Origin: Clavibacter sepedonicus
GTDB lineage: Bacteria > Actinomycetota > Actinomycetes > Actinomycetales > Microbacteriaceae
Direction of reading: 5' to 3'
DNA: 64,000 nt
Assembly (NCBI RefSeq): GCF_000069225.1
Contig: NC_010407.1
Span: 1,922,001-1,986,000, forward strand
A program made the position numbers and the translations under genes. Positions 37,846 through 45,797 of the stretch are shown here, piece by piece (position 1 is the first letter of the stretch; each line of letters opens with the position of its first letter). The notes beneath the pieces are model-generated. The model had not been told where the DNA came from. It searched no databases and saw only the letters and a list, made by a program, of their open reading frames with translations.

Positions 37846-39093
37846 ATGCCCGGAGAACGGCCCGACCCACTCGCCGGCACGCTGCTGGCCGGTCGCTACC
37901 GCATCAGCGGACTGCTCGGACGCGGCGGCATGGCCACCGTGTACCGCGCCGCCGACGAGATCCTCGGCCGCGAGGTCGCGGTCAAGGTCTTCGCGACCGA
38001 CTCCGCCGACCCGGGCGAGGTCGAGCGCCAGGAGGGCGAGGTGCGCATGCTCGCGGGCCTCAGCCACCCGGGCCTCGTGACACTGTTCGACGTGGGCGAC
38101 GACGTCGTCGGCGACCGCGTGCTCGCGTTCATCGTGATGGAGATCGTCGACGGCACCACGCTCGCCGACCGCATGAAGGAGGGGCCGCTGCCCGGGCCCG
38201 AGGTCGCGCGCATCGGCGGGATCCTCGCCGACGCGCTCGGCTACATCCACCGCCGCGGGGTCGTGCACCGCGACGTGAAGCCCGCCAACGTGCTGCTGGC
38301 CCAGGCGGAGGACGACGAGCCGGCCGTCGCCAAGCTCACCGACTTCGGGATCGCGCGCCTCGTGGACGGCACGCGGCTCACCTCGACCGGATCCATCATC
38401 GGCACCGTCAGCTACCTCAGCCCCGAGCAGGCGCTCGGCGAGGAGGTGGGCGCGCCGACCGACGTGTACGCGCTCGGCCTCGTGCTCCTCGAGTGCCTCA
38501 CCGGCCGCCGCACCTTCCCCGGCACGGCCGCGGAGTCGACCATGGCGCGCGTGGTGCGCGACCCCGAGATCCCCGCCCGGCTCGGTGCCTCGTGGGTGGA
38601 CCTCCTCTCCCGCATGACCCGGCGCGATCCCGAGACCCGGCCGACCGCGCGCGAGGTCGCCGCGGAGCTGCGGACCGGACGCGCGCCCGCCTCCGCCGTG
38701 GGCGAGCCGACCGCGACGTCGACGCGCGTGATGCCCGCCGCGGCAGCTGCTGCCGGGTACGGCGCGGCGGCGGCTGCGCCGGCCGCGGATCCGGACGCCC
38801 GGACCGAGCGGTTCGCCGCCGCGCCGACGACGCCTGCCCCGCGCGGCGAGGACCCCACGGCCAGGACCTCGCCGTCCGGTGCCCGTCCCCCGGCGGATCG
38901 CGCCCCGGCCAAGCGCCGCGGCAGCCGGGCGCTCAGCATCGCCGTCGTCTCCGTGCTGATCGCCGCTGCCGCCGTCGTGGGCGTCGTGACCGTCAACGCC
39001 ATGCAGACCCACGACACCTCGTACCCGTCCGTCCCCGGACCCCTCGGGGCCAGCCTCGAGGAGCTGCAGAAGAGCGTGGAGGACGCCCCGTGA
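37846..39093 (+). CDS. Transmembrane serine/threonine protein kinase
   Basis: A 415-residue PknB-type kinase. The kinase domain (residues ~15-275) has the Gly loop GRGGMATVY, Lys47 in VAVKVF, HRDVKPANVL with Asp143, and DFG at 166-168, so it should be active. A Pro/Ala-rich linker leads to one transmembrane helix (~363-385) and a very short external tail of about 28 residues ending SLEELQKSVEDAP; no PASTA domains. ATG 37846 has a GAGAGG ribosome site; GTG 37828 after a TATTCT box at 37814-37819 is an alternative leaderless start. The stop overlaps the lipoprotein gene (GTGA). Confidence 0.9.
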   Translation: MPGERPDPLAGTLLAGRYRISGLLGRGGMATVYRAADEILGREVAVKVFATDSADPGEVERQEGEVRMLAGLSHPGLVTLFDVGDDVVGDRVLAFIVMEIVDGTTLADRMKEGPLPGPEVARIGGILADALGYIHRRGVVHRDVKPANVLLAQAEDDEPAVAKLTDFGIARLVDGTRLTSTGSIIGTVSYLSPEQALGEEVGAPTDVYALGLVLLECLTGRRTFPGTAAESTMARVVRDPEIPARLGASWVDLLSRMTRRDPETRPTAREVAAELRTGRAPASAVGEPTATSTRVMPAAAAAAGYGAAAAAPAADPDARTERFAAAPTTPAPRGEDPTARTSPSGARPPADRAPAKRRGSRALSIAVVSVLIAAAAVVGVVTVNAMQTHDTSYPSVPGPLGASLEELQKSVEDAP

Positions 39094-39767
39094 TCCGCAC
39101 ATCGACCCGCCCGATCCCCGGCACCCCGCGATCCGCCGTGACTCCCGACCGGCGCTCGCTCCGCGGGCGTGCCGTCGTGGGCCTCGCGGCCGCGACCACG
39201 GCCGTGCTCCTGCTCGCGGGCTGCGCGGGATCGTCGACGCCGGAGGACCGCGCGCTCGACGACCTCCAGCAGCGCACGCAGTCCGTCACCCGGTCGTCCG
39301 CGGACGGGGACTACGCCAAGGCGCTCGCCCAGCTCGAGGAGCTGCGCGCTGCCGTCGAGGCGGACCTCGCGGACGGGTCCATCGACCAGGCGCGGCGCGA
39401 CGAGATCATCGCGCGCATCGACGCGGTGCGGGCGCAGCTCGAGGCCGCCCGGGATGCGGCGAAGGCCACGCCGACGCCCACTCCCTCGCCGTCCACGAGC
39501 CCCTCGCCGTCGCCCACCCCCTCACGGACGCCGACGCCCTCTCCCACGCCCAGCCCGACCCGCACGGCGACGCCCCCGGCCCCGGCCACCCCGAGCCCGG
39601 CACCGGGCGACGATGGTGGTGGGTCGGGAGGGAACGGCGGCGGCAACGGGAACGGCGGCGGCGGCGGCAACGGGAACGGGATCGGCAACGGCAACGGCAA
39701 CGGGAACGGCAACGGCAACGGGAACGGCGGAGCCGGGAACCCGGGGAACGGGAACGGGGACGGCTGA
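39090..39767 (+). CDS. Predicted lipoprotein with coiled coil and Pro/Thr and Gly/Asn repeats
   Basis: A 225-residue secreted lipoprotein. A signal peptide (VVGLAAATTAVLLLAGCAGSS) ends in a lipobox LLAGC. Then comes a helical segment of about 80 residues (LDDLQQRTQSV, ALAQLEELRAAVEADL, VRAQLEAARDAA), a wall-spanning Pro/Thr/Ser repeat region and a Gly/Asn-rich tail made of GN repeats. The GTG start overlaps the stop of the kinase gene. The helical part resembles the short external tail of the kinase (LEELQKSV), suggesting a partner or sensor for the kinase (inference). No known family. Confidence 0.78.
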   Translation: MIRTSTRPIPGTPRSAVTPDRRSLRGRAVVGLAAATTAVLLLAGCAGSSTPEDRALDDLQQRTQSVTRSSADGDYAKALAQLEELRAAVEADLADGSIDQARRDEIIARIDAVRAQLEAARDAAKATPTPTPSPSTSPSPSPTPSRTPTPSPTPSPTRTATPPAPATPSPAPGDDGGGSGGNGGGNGNGGGGGNGNGIGNGNGNGNGNGNGNGGAGNPGNGNGDG

Positions 39768-39850
39768 GGCCGGCCTGCCCGGATCGCCAGCCGACCTGCG
39801 GCACCGCGTCCGCGGTGGCACCGCGCCAGCGGTGGCCGGCTCCGGCTGCG

Positions 39851-39924
39851 GTCCGGCGGGCGGCGGCGGCCCGACGGGCGGCAACGGCGGTCCAGCGGGC
39901 GGCGGCCCGACGGGCGGCAACGGC
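39851..39924. repeat. Two direct repeats of about 35-39 bp in intergenic DNA
   Basis: A unit of the form GTCCGGCGGGCGGCGGCGGC followed by CCGACGGGCGGCAACGG is at 39851-39889 and again, 4-5 bases shorter or changed, at 39890-39924. It sits in the gene-free gap (39768-39964) between the lipoprotein gene and dxr. It may be a decayed coding repeat or slippage product. Confidence 0.6.
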
Positions 39925-39964
39925 CGGGCGGCGGTCCTTCCTGCCGGTGGTCCGGCCGGGTCGG

Positions 39965-41047
39965 TCAGACCCCGAGCACCCGGTCGGCCTCGGCGCGCGT
40001 CCAGCGCTCCGCCTCGGCCAGCGACTCGCGCGTGAGGGGGCCAGACGCCGGCTCGTGGGCGTCGACGACGCGACGGATGGTGTCCACGATGTCGAGGAAG
40101 CCCGCCCGACCCGCGTGGAACGCCTGCACGGCCTGCTCGTTCGCCGCGTTGTAGACGGCCGGGTACGTGGATCCGGCCGTGCCGACCTGCTTGGCGAGCA
40201 GCACGGCAGGGAACGCCTCGTCGTCGAGCGGTTCGAAGGTCCACGTCGCGGCGCGGGTCCAGTCGATGGGCACGCCGACGTCGTGCATGCGGTGCGGCCA
40301 GTTCAGGCCGAGGGCGATGGGGAGGCGCATGTCCGGCGGGGACGCCTGGGCGAGCGTCGACCCGTCGATGAACTCCACCATGGAGTGCACGAGCGACTGC
40401 GGGTGCACGACGACGTCGATGCGCTCGTAGGGCACGTCGAACAGCAGGTGCGCCTCGATGACCTCGAGGCCCTTGTTGACGAGCGTCGACGAGTTCGTGG
40501 TGATGACGAGGCCCATGTCCCACGTGGGGTGCGCGAGCGCCTCGCGCGGGGTCACGTGCTCCAGCTCGGCGCGCGAGCGACCGCGGAAGGGACCGCCGGA
40601 CGCCGTGACGACGAGGCGCCTGACCTCCTCGGCCGTCCCCCCGCGGAGCGCCTGCGCGATGGCGGAGTGCTCCGAGTCGACGGGGACCAGCTGCCCGGGC
40701 GCCGCGAGACCGCGGACCAGCTCACCGCCGACGATGAGCGACTCCTTGTTGGCGAGGGCGAGGGTGCGGCCCTCCTCCAGCGCGGCGAGCGTGGGACCGA
40801 GCCCCACGGATCCGGTGATGCCGTTGAGCACGACGTCGGCGTCGACCGAGCGGATGAGCTGCTCCGCCTCGTCGGCGCCGAGGGCCGTGTGCTCGACGCC
40901 CGCGGCGCGCGCCTGCTCGGCGAGCGCCTCGCGCTGGGTGCCGGCGCCGAGCCCCACCACCTCGAAGAGCTCCGGGTGCCGCGCGACGACCTCGAGGGCC
41001 TGCACGCCGATGGAGCCCGTGGATCCGAGGACGATGACGCGGCGCAC
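39965..41047 (-). CDS. dxr: 1-deoxy-D-xylulose 5-phosphate reductoisomerase
   Basis: A 360-residue NADPH-dependent enzyme of the MEP pathway (DXP to MEP). It shows the NADPH motif [37 protein letters not shown] and the metal/substrate-binding region ASGGPFRGR, then [23 protein letters not shown] 41047 has an AGGAG ribosome site and follows the FKBP gene by 8 nt. The family is the fosmidomycin target. Downstream partners rseP and ispG lie beyond the kinase and lipoprotein pair. Confidence 0.96.
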   Translation of the reverse strand: MRRVIVLGSTGSIGVQALEVVARHPELFEVVGLGAGTQREALAEQARAAGVEHTALGADEAEQLIRSVDADVVLNGITGSVGLGPTLAALEEGRTLALANKESLIVGGELVRGLAAPGQLVPVDSEHSAIAQALRGGTAEEVRRLVVTASGGPFRGRSRAELEHVTPREALAHPTWDMGLVITTNSSTLVNKGLEVIEAHLLFDVPYERIDVVVHPQSLVHSMVEFIDGSTLAQASPPDMRLPIALGLNWPHRMHDVGVPIDWTRAATWTFEPLDDEAFPAVLLAKQVGTAGSTYPAVYNAANEQAVQAFHAGRAGFLDIVDTIRRVVDAHEPASGPLTRESLAEAERWTRAEADRVLGV

Positions 41048-41055
41048 GGCTGCTC

Positions 41056-42078
41056 CTACTGGCCTGCGGCGGCGGGCTGGGTGCCGAGGATGTCGACCAC
41101 GAACACGATGGTGTCGCTGCCGCCGATGTCCTCCCCGGAGCCCTTCTCGCCGTAGCCGTCGGCCGGCGGGATGATCGCGATGACCTGCGAGCCGACCTTC
41201 TGGCCGACGAGCGCCTTCGTGAAGCCGGGGATGACCTGCGACGTGACGAAGGTGGCGGACTGGCCGCGGTCCCAGCTGGAGTCGAAGACCTTCTTGGTGT
41301 TCCAGTTGATGCCCGTGTACTGCACGGTGACGCTCGCGCCGTCGGTGACCTCGGCGCCGTCGCCGACCTTGAGGTTCGCGATCTTCGTCTCCGTCGGCGG
41401 GGCGGCGTCCGGGATGGTGATGGTGGGGGCGCCGTTGTCCGCCAGCGTGACCGCCGGGAAGCCCTCGGGCGCGGGCTGGTCGACGCCGTCGGCGCGCGTG
41501 GCGGCCTGGCTGAGCACGTCGACCACGATGACGATCGGGTCGTCGGCGCCGAGGCCGAGCGTCGTGGCCTGCTCGGCGGCGAAGCCGTCGGCCGCGGGGA
41601 CCACCGCGACGATGCGGGATCCGACCGTGGTGCACTCGACCGCGCGGACGACGCCGGGGACCAGCGCGCCGTCGTTCATGGTGGCGGGCAGCGGCGAGTC
41701 GGCGTTGTAGGCGAGCTGCGAGATCGCCTCGCCGGTCTTCCCGTTGTAGGCCGCGAGCGCGATGTTCGCGGTGGCGCCGGCCGCGATCTCCGCGCCGTCG
41801 CCCTCGGTGACGACCGTGCGCTCTGTCGTGTCGACCGTGAGCGGGGCGTCGACAGTGACCTCGGGGGCCTTCCCGAAGTCGCCGGAGACCTTGACCGACT
41901 TCGACGCGTCGCCCGACGGGGTGTCGATGCAGGAGGCCCCCGCGGTGCGCGCGCCGGCCGTCGGGCTCGCCGACGGGTCCGCGTTCGGCGTGCCGCTGCC
42001 GGAGCAGGCGGACAGGGCCAGGACGGCGGCCGCGGCCAGGGTGAGGGGGATGCGTCGCTTCACGTGAGTCGCTTTCAT
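41056..42078 (-). CDS. FKBP-type peptidyl-prolyl isomerase lipoprotein with two FKBP-like domains
   Basis: A 340-residue extracytoplasmic folding factor. The signal peptide ends in a lipobox ALSAC, giving a lipid anchor. A first domain (~residues 80-190) is FKBP-like but degenerate; the second (~225-340) is a normal FKBP domain with [33 protein letters not shown] and [12 protein letters not shown]. It precedes dxr by 8 nt. Start ATG 42078 is used; a GTG six codons later is also possible. An IS481 copy lies about 170 bp upstream. Confidence 0.88.
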   Translation of the reverse strand: MKATHVKRRIPLTLAAAAVLALSACSGSGTPNADPSASPTAGARTAGASCIDTPSGDASKSVKVSGDFGKAPEVTVDAPLTVDTTERTVVTEGDGAEIAAGATANIALAAYNGKTGEAISQLAYNADSPLPATMNDGALVPGVVRAVECTTVGSRIVAVVPAADGFAAEQATTLGLGADDPIVIVVDVLSQAATRADGVDQPAPEGFPAVTLADNGAPTITIPDAAPPTETKIANLKVGDGAEVTDGASVTVQYTGINWNTKKVFDSSWDRGQSATFVTSQVIPGFTKALVGQKVGSQVIAIIPPADGYGEKGSGEDIGGSDTIVFVVDILGTQPAAAGQ

Positions 42079-42247
42079 CGGCGCGCCGGACGCACCAGGT
42101 AGGTGGGAGGGACTCGCACAGTCTGCCCGACCCGGCCGGGGAGCGCCTGACAGGGGCGCGAGGCGGGCACCGGGATCCGGGCAGGTGGACGCTGGGGAGG
42201 AGCGCCGGTAAGGCGCGGAAGAGGACGTGGGAAGGCGCGGCGGCCTG

Positions 42248-43302
42248 GTGTAGTTCCTCGGGAGGTTGTGAACGCGTGAGCGGATAGCGAAGACCTCCGG
42301 GACGATGTGAGTTACCAAGCACACGTCATCACCGGAGGTCTTCGTGACTCACGCTAACGCCCCGTTCACTCCCGCGGGCAGGCTTCGGCTTGCCCGGTTG
42401 ATCATCGAGGACGGGTGGCCGGTCCGGCGTGCGGCGGAGAGGTTCCAGTGCTCGCCGGCGACGGCGTCGAGATGGGCTCGCCGGTATCGGGCCGGGTTGC
42501 CGATGACGGACCGCTCATCCCGCCCGCACCGGCAACCGACCCGCACGAGTCAGCGTCGGGAGCGGCGGATCATCGCGCTGAGATTCACTCGCCGGTGGGG
42601 CCCGCACCGCATCAGCTATCACCTCCGCGTTCCGCGTTCGACGGTCGAGCGGGTGCTGAACCGGTATCGGATGCCGTTGCTCGAGCACGTCGATCTGAGC
42701 ACCGGGCTCCCTGCCCGGCGGTCTCCTGCCCGACGCTACGAGCACTCCTCGCCGGGAGATCTGGTCCACGTCGACATCAAGAAGCTCGGCCGCATCCCGG
42801 ACGGCGGCGGGCACCGAGTCCTCGGCAGAGCGGCCGGCCGGAGGAACACTCCCCGGACCGGGCGGGGATACGCGTTCCTGCATCACGCCGTGGATGACCA
42901 CTCCCGACTGGCGTACTCCGAGATCCTCACCGACGAGCGCAAGGAGACCGCTGCCGCGTTCTGGGCCCGCGCGAACGCGTTCTTCACCGCCGCGGGCATC
43001 ACCGTGATCCGTGTCCTGACGGACAACGGCTCCTGCTACCGCTCCCACGCCTTCACCGAGGCGCTCGGCACCATCGCCCACACACGCACCCGCCCGTACC
43101 GGCCCCAGACGAACGGGAAGGTCGAGCGCTTCAACCGCACCCTCGCCACGGAATGGGCTTACGCCCATCCCTATCGCACCGACGAGGCCCGCGCCGCGAC
43201 CTACCCTGCCTGGCTGCATCACTACAACCACCACCGCCCCCACACCGGCATCGGCGGACTCACGCCCGCCGAACGCGTTCACAACCTCACTGGGAACTAC
43301 AC
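42248..43302 (+). mobile_element. IS481-type insertion sequence, copy B
   Basis: A 1055-bp element with well-matched inverted repeats beginning TGTAGTTCC and both containing GAGGTTGTGAACGCGT. Its right end meets CTAG at 43303-43306, but the left flank is CCTGG, not CTAG, so there is no perfect target duplication; the left copy may have mutated or the flanks recombined. The 5' half is almost the same as copy A at 7588-8641, the 3' end is not. It lies between the FKBP gene and the end of the broken XRE-cupin regulator gene. Confidence 0.9.
42289..42343 (+). promoter_or_regulatory. Hairpin hiding the transposase ribosome site (copy B)
   Basis: Arms 42289-42300 and 42332-42343 are a perfect 12-bp inverted repeat ending at the GTG start; the GGAGG ribosome site (42334-42338) is inside the second arm. 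Same design as in copy A. Confidence 0.65.
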
Positions 43303-43306
43303 CTAG
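42344..43306 (+). CDS. IS481 family transposase (copy B)
   Basis: A 320-residue DDE transposase with HTH (residues ~10-60) and rve core: HVDIKKLGRIPDGGGHR, VDDHSRLAYSEI, RVLTDNGSCYRSHAF and NGKVERFNRTLATEW, followed by the typical HHYNHHRPHTGIGGLTPAERV. The frame runs through the right terminal repeat, and its TAG stop (43304-43306) lies in the CTAG next to the element, so the target site supplies the stop codon. Appears intact. Confidence 0.93.
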   Translation: MTHANAPFTPAGRLRLARLIIEDGWPVRRAAERFQCSPATASRWARRYRAGLPMTDRSSRPHRQPTRTSQRRERRIIALRFTRRWGPHRISYHLRVPRSTVERVLNRYRMPLLEHVDLSTGLPARRSPARRYEHSSPGDLVHVDIKKLGRIPDGGGHRVLGRAAGRRNTPRTGRGYAFLHHAVDDHSRLAYSEILTDERKETAAAFWARANAFFTAAGITVIRVLTDNGSCYRSHAFTEALGTIAHTRTRPYRPQTNGKVERFNRTLATEWAYAHPYRTDEARAATYPAWLHHYNHHRPHTGIGGLTPAERVHNLTGNYT

Positions 43307-43947
43307 CCCTCCGCCGGGCCGTCGTCCCCGGACGGCTCGTGCGGGTGCGCCTCGTGCGACGCGGGGCCCGTCCCCGTCGTCCGCAGGTGCGCCCGCTGCC
43401 CGTCGCGGTCGAGGATCGTCAGGATCTCCGTGACCCCGCGATGCGCGCTGATCCCGTGCGGCACCATCGTCGAGAATTCGGCCGCGTCGCCCTCTGCCAC
43501 GAGGATCGTCCGCTCCCCCAGCTGCAGGCGCGCCGTCCCGGACAGCACCGTGAACCAGTCGCGGCCGGGGTGCACGCCGAGCGCGTCCACGGGCAGGGGC
43601 TGCGTCGGCGTCATGCGCATCTTCGCGACGAACGAGCCGGATCCGCTGCCCCCGCCGCGCGACAGGATCCACGTCGTGCGCCCCGCCTGCGCGTCCTCCT
43701 GCGGCCGGATCACGACGTCGGCGTCGTCGCCCGACTCGATGAGCGCGTCGAGCGATGTCTCGAGGGCCTATGCGATGGGCACGAGCTGGTCGAGCGCGAT
43801 GCGCCGGTGACCCGTCTCGATCCGGCTGAGCGTCGACGGGCTGAGGAAGCACCGGGCGGCGAGCACGTCGAGCGACCAGCCGCGGGCCTCGCGGAGGCTG
43901 CGGATGCGCTGGCGGACGAGGGCGTCGAGATCCGGCTCTTGCGTCAT
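43303..43947 (-). pseudogene. XRE-cupin transcriptional regulator interrupted by TAG
   Basis: From ATG 43947 the frame encodes a helix-turn-helix (VRQRIRSLREARGWSLDVLA, then RCFLSPSTLSRIETGHRRIA), then meets an in-frame TAG at 43768-43770 after LDQLVPIA. The same frame continues without shift into a cupin domain (DWFTVLSGTARLQLGERTIL, then VAEGDAAEFSTMVPHGISAH) and ends at a TAG at 43303-43305. The combined product, about 214 residues, is a classic XRE-cupin repressor; the stop replaces a codon where related proteins usually have Arg (PIARAL). It is divergent from a methyltransferase gene, 47 bp apart, its likely target. The final TAG coincides with the CTAG of IS copy B. Confidence 0.82.
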
Positions 43948-43954
43948 GGGCAAG

Positions 43955-43960
43955 ATCGTA
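43955..43960 (-). promoter_or_regulatory. Predicted -10 box (TACGAT) of the XRE-cupin gene
   Basis: Seven nt upstream of ATG 43947; leaderless arrangement, inside the 47-bp divergent promoter region shared with the methyltransferase gene. Confidence 0.4.
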
Positions 43961-43994
43961 TGCGCGACGAGCAGGGGTGCGCCAGCCTGGATCC

Positions 43995-44849
43995 ATGCCC
44001 CACCACCACCCGCACGGCACCGCCGACCCGTCGCTCGCCCGCATGCTCGACCTCGACGCCCGGATCCTGCACCGCCACCAGCGCGAGCTGACCGCCTGGA
44101 TCCGCCGCCTCGCCCGCGACACCCCCGGCCGCGTCGTCGTCGACCTGGGCGCGGGGACCGGCACCGGCACCGTGGCGCTGGCGCGGAGCTTCGGCCGCGC
44201 CGAGGTGCACGCCGTCGATGCGAGCGCCGCCATGCTCGACCGGGTCGCCGAGCGCGCGGTCGTCGACGGGCTCGCCGACCGGATCCGCACCGTGCAGGCC
44301 GACCTCGACGCGGGCTGGCCCGCGCTGCCGCCCGCCGACCTGGTGTGGGCGTCGCTCATGCTGCACGAGGTCGCCGACCCCGCGCGGCTGCTCGCCCGCG
44401 TCCACGACGGCCTCGCGCCCGGCGGGATCCTCGCCGTCGTCGAGATGGACGGCCCGCCGCGCTTCCCGCCCGACCGCCTCGATCCCGCGCTCGGCCGGCC
44501 CGGCCTCGCCGACCGCCTCGACGACGCCGTCACCCACGGCGGCACGGGCGGGCCGTCGCACCCGGACTGGACGCCGTGGCTGCGCGACGCCGGGCTGGTG
44601 GACGTCGTGACGCGCACCTTCTCCATCGACCCCGACCCCGCGGATCCGATCGCCGCCGCCGCGACCCTCCCCTACGCCCGCGCATGGCTGGCCCGCGTGC
44701 GCGACCGCTCCGCCGACCGCCTCGACGCCGACGACCGCGCCGTCCTCGACGCGCTCCTCGACGACGACGGTCCGCACGCCCTGGCGCGGATCCCCGGCCT
44801 CGGCCTCCGCAGGACCCGCACCGCGTACGTGGGTCGCCGCCTGCGCTGA
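43995..44849 (+). CDS. SAM-dependent class I methyltransferase
   Basis: A 284-residue enzyme with SAM motif I VVDLGAGTGTGTVAL (about residues 48-62), acidic motif II VHAVDASAAML, and post-motif LDAGWPALPPADLVWASLML. The N-terminus is His/Pro-rich. Substrate unknown. It is transcribed divergently from the broken XRE-cupin regulator, a common pairing in which the regulator represses the enzyme gene; if so the enzyme may now be constitutive (inference). Confidence 0.85.
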   Translation: MPHHHPHGTADPSLARMLDLDARILHRHQRELTAWIRRLARDTPGRVVVDLGAGTGTGTVALARSFGRAEVHAVDASAAMLDRVAERAVVDGLADRIRTVQADLDAGWPALPPADLVWASLMLHEVADPARLLARVHDGLAPGGILAVVEMDGPPRFPPDRLDPALGRPGLADRLDDAVTHGGTGGPSHPDWTPWLRDAGLVDVVTRTFSIDPDPADPIAAAATLPYARAWLARVRDRSADRLDADDRAVLDALLDDDGPHALARIPGLGLRRTRTAYVGRRLR

Positions 44850-44874
44850 CCCGGCCCGCCGCCAGCCGGGCGGA

Positions 44875-45657
44875 TCACCCGGCGGACGAGGACCGGGCCC
44901 CGCGCCGGATCACCGGCACGGCGAGCGCCGCCAGCAGCACCGCGGCCGCCATCGCCGCGCCGCCGCGGGTGATGGCCACGAACACGATGCCGCGGAGCGC
45001 GTCGAGGTCGCGCGGCACGCCGTCCATCGCGACCGGGACCAGCACGGACAGCACGACGACGGCGAGCAGCGCCGCGGCGAGCGCGCGCCGCAGCGTCCGC
45101 TCGGCCGGCGCGCGGCCCGGCCGTGGCACGGGTCCCGGCGTCGCACGCCGGAACCAGCGGACCGCGGCGACCCCGAGCACGACCAGCCCGCCGACGGACG
45201 ATGCGTACTGGATCCACCGGAAGCCGGGCAGCGCGCCCCACGGCTCGGCGAGCACCGGGAGGATCGCGGATCCGAGGCGCCCCTCGTGCGTGAACGCGTC
45301 CCAGGCCACATGGGTCAGCACGCCGAGGAGCAACGCGGCCAGCGCGAGGAGCGTCCCGCGCCAGGTCGGCCGCGGTCGCAGCGTCCAGGCGGAGGGCAGC
45401 CGGGATCCGACGGAGGCAGGGAGGAGCGCGCCGGCGGCCGGCCGCAGCAGCACGAGCCAGACCGCCAGCATCACGGCGGCGACGGGCAGCGCGGTCACCA
45501 GGAGGCTCGGGAACCCGTGCGTCTGCGCGTACGAGAGGCCGCCGGGGAGGAACAGCGGCACGTCGGGGGCTATGGCGCCCGCGGCGACGGCGGCGGCCGG
45601 CAACGGCCCGCGGACGGCGGGCAGGGCGACGACGGCGTGGCTGACGGTGAAGGGCAC
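44875..45657 (-). CDS. DUF4184 family membrane protein
   Basis: A 260-residue integral membrane protein beginning MPFTVSHAVVALP with an early histidine, then APDVPLF, and later LLGVLTHVAWDAFTHEG, the H-x3-D-x3-H pattern of the YdjM/DUF4184 metal-dependent hydrolase-like membrane proteins. About six hydrophobic helices are visible. Function not established. GGAG lies just before the GTG start. Confidence 0.8.
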   Translation of the reverse strand: MPFTVSHAVVALPAVRGPLPAAAVAAGAIAPDVPLFLPGGLSYAQTHGFPSLLVTALPVAAVMLAVWLVLLRPAAGALLPASVGSRLPSAWTLRPRPTWRGTLLALAALLLGVLTHVAWDAFTHEGRLGSAILPVLAEPWGALPGFRWIQYASSVGGLVVLGVAAVRWFRRATPGPVPRPGRAPAERTLRRALAAALLAVVVLSVLVPVAMDGVPRDLDALRGIVFVAITRGGAAMAAAVLLAALAVPVIRRGARSSSAG

Positions 45658-45785
45658 GCTCCATCCTGTCGCGGGGCCGGGCGACAGCGCACGCCGAGGT
45701 CGCCGTGCTCGTCCGCCGACGCCGCACAGGGTGGCGGAGTCCGCCTCTCCCGCCCGGCGCGGGGCCCGGGACGCCCGCGACCCCC

Positions 45786-45791
45786 TACCGT
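45786..45791 (+). promoter_or_regulatory. Predicted -10 box (TACCGT) of the DEAD-box helicase gene
   Basis: Six nt before ATG 45798; leaderless arrangement. Confidence 0.45.
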
Positions 45792-45797
45792 TGAGGC

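Noticed and set aside
39630..39767. Gly-Asn repeat DNA taken as a non-coding repeat
   Set aside because: It is in frame with the lipoprotein gene and encodes its Gly/Asn tail, so it is annotated as part of that gene.
42079..42324. Extension of the FKBP lipoprotein into the IS481 end
   Set aside because: The signal peptide and lipobox start at 42078; upstream codons are IS sequence and Pro/Ser-rich intergenic DNA.
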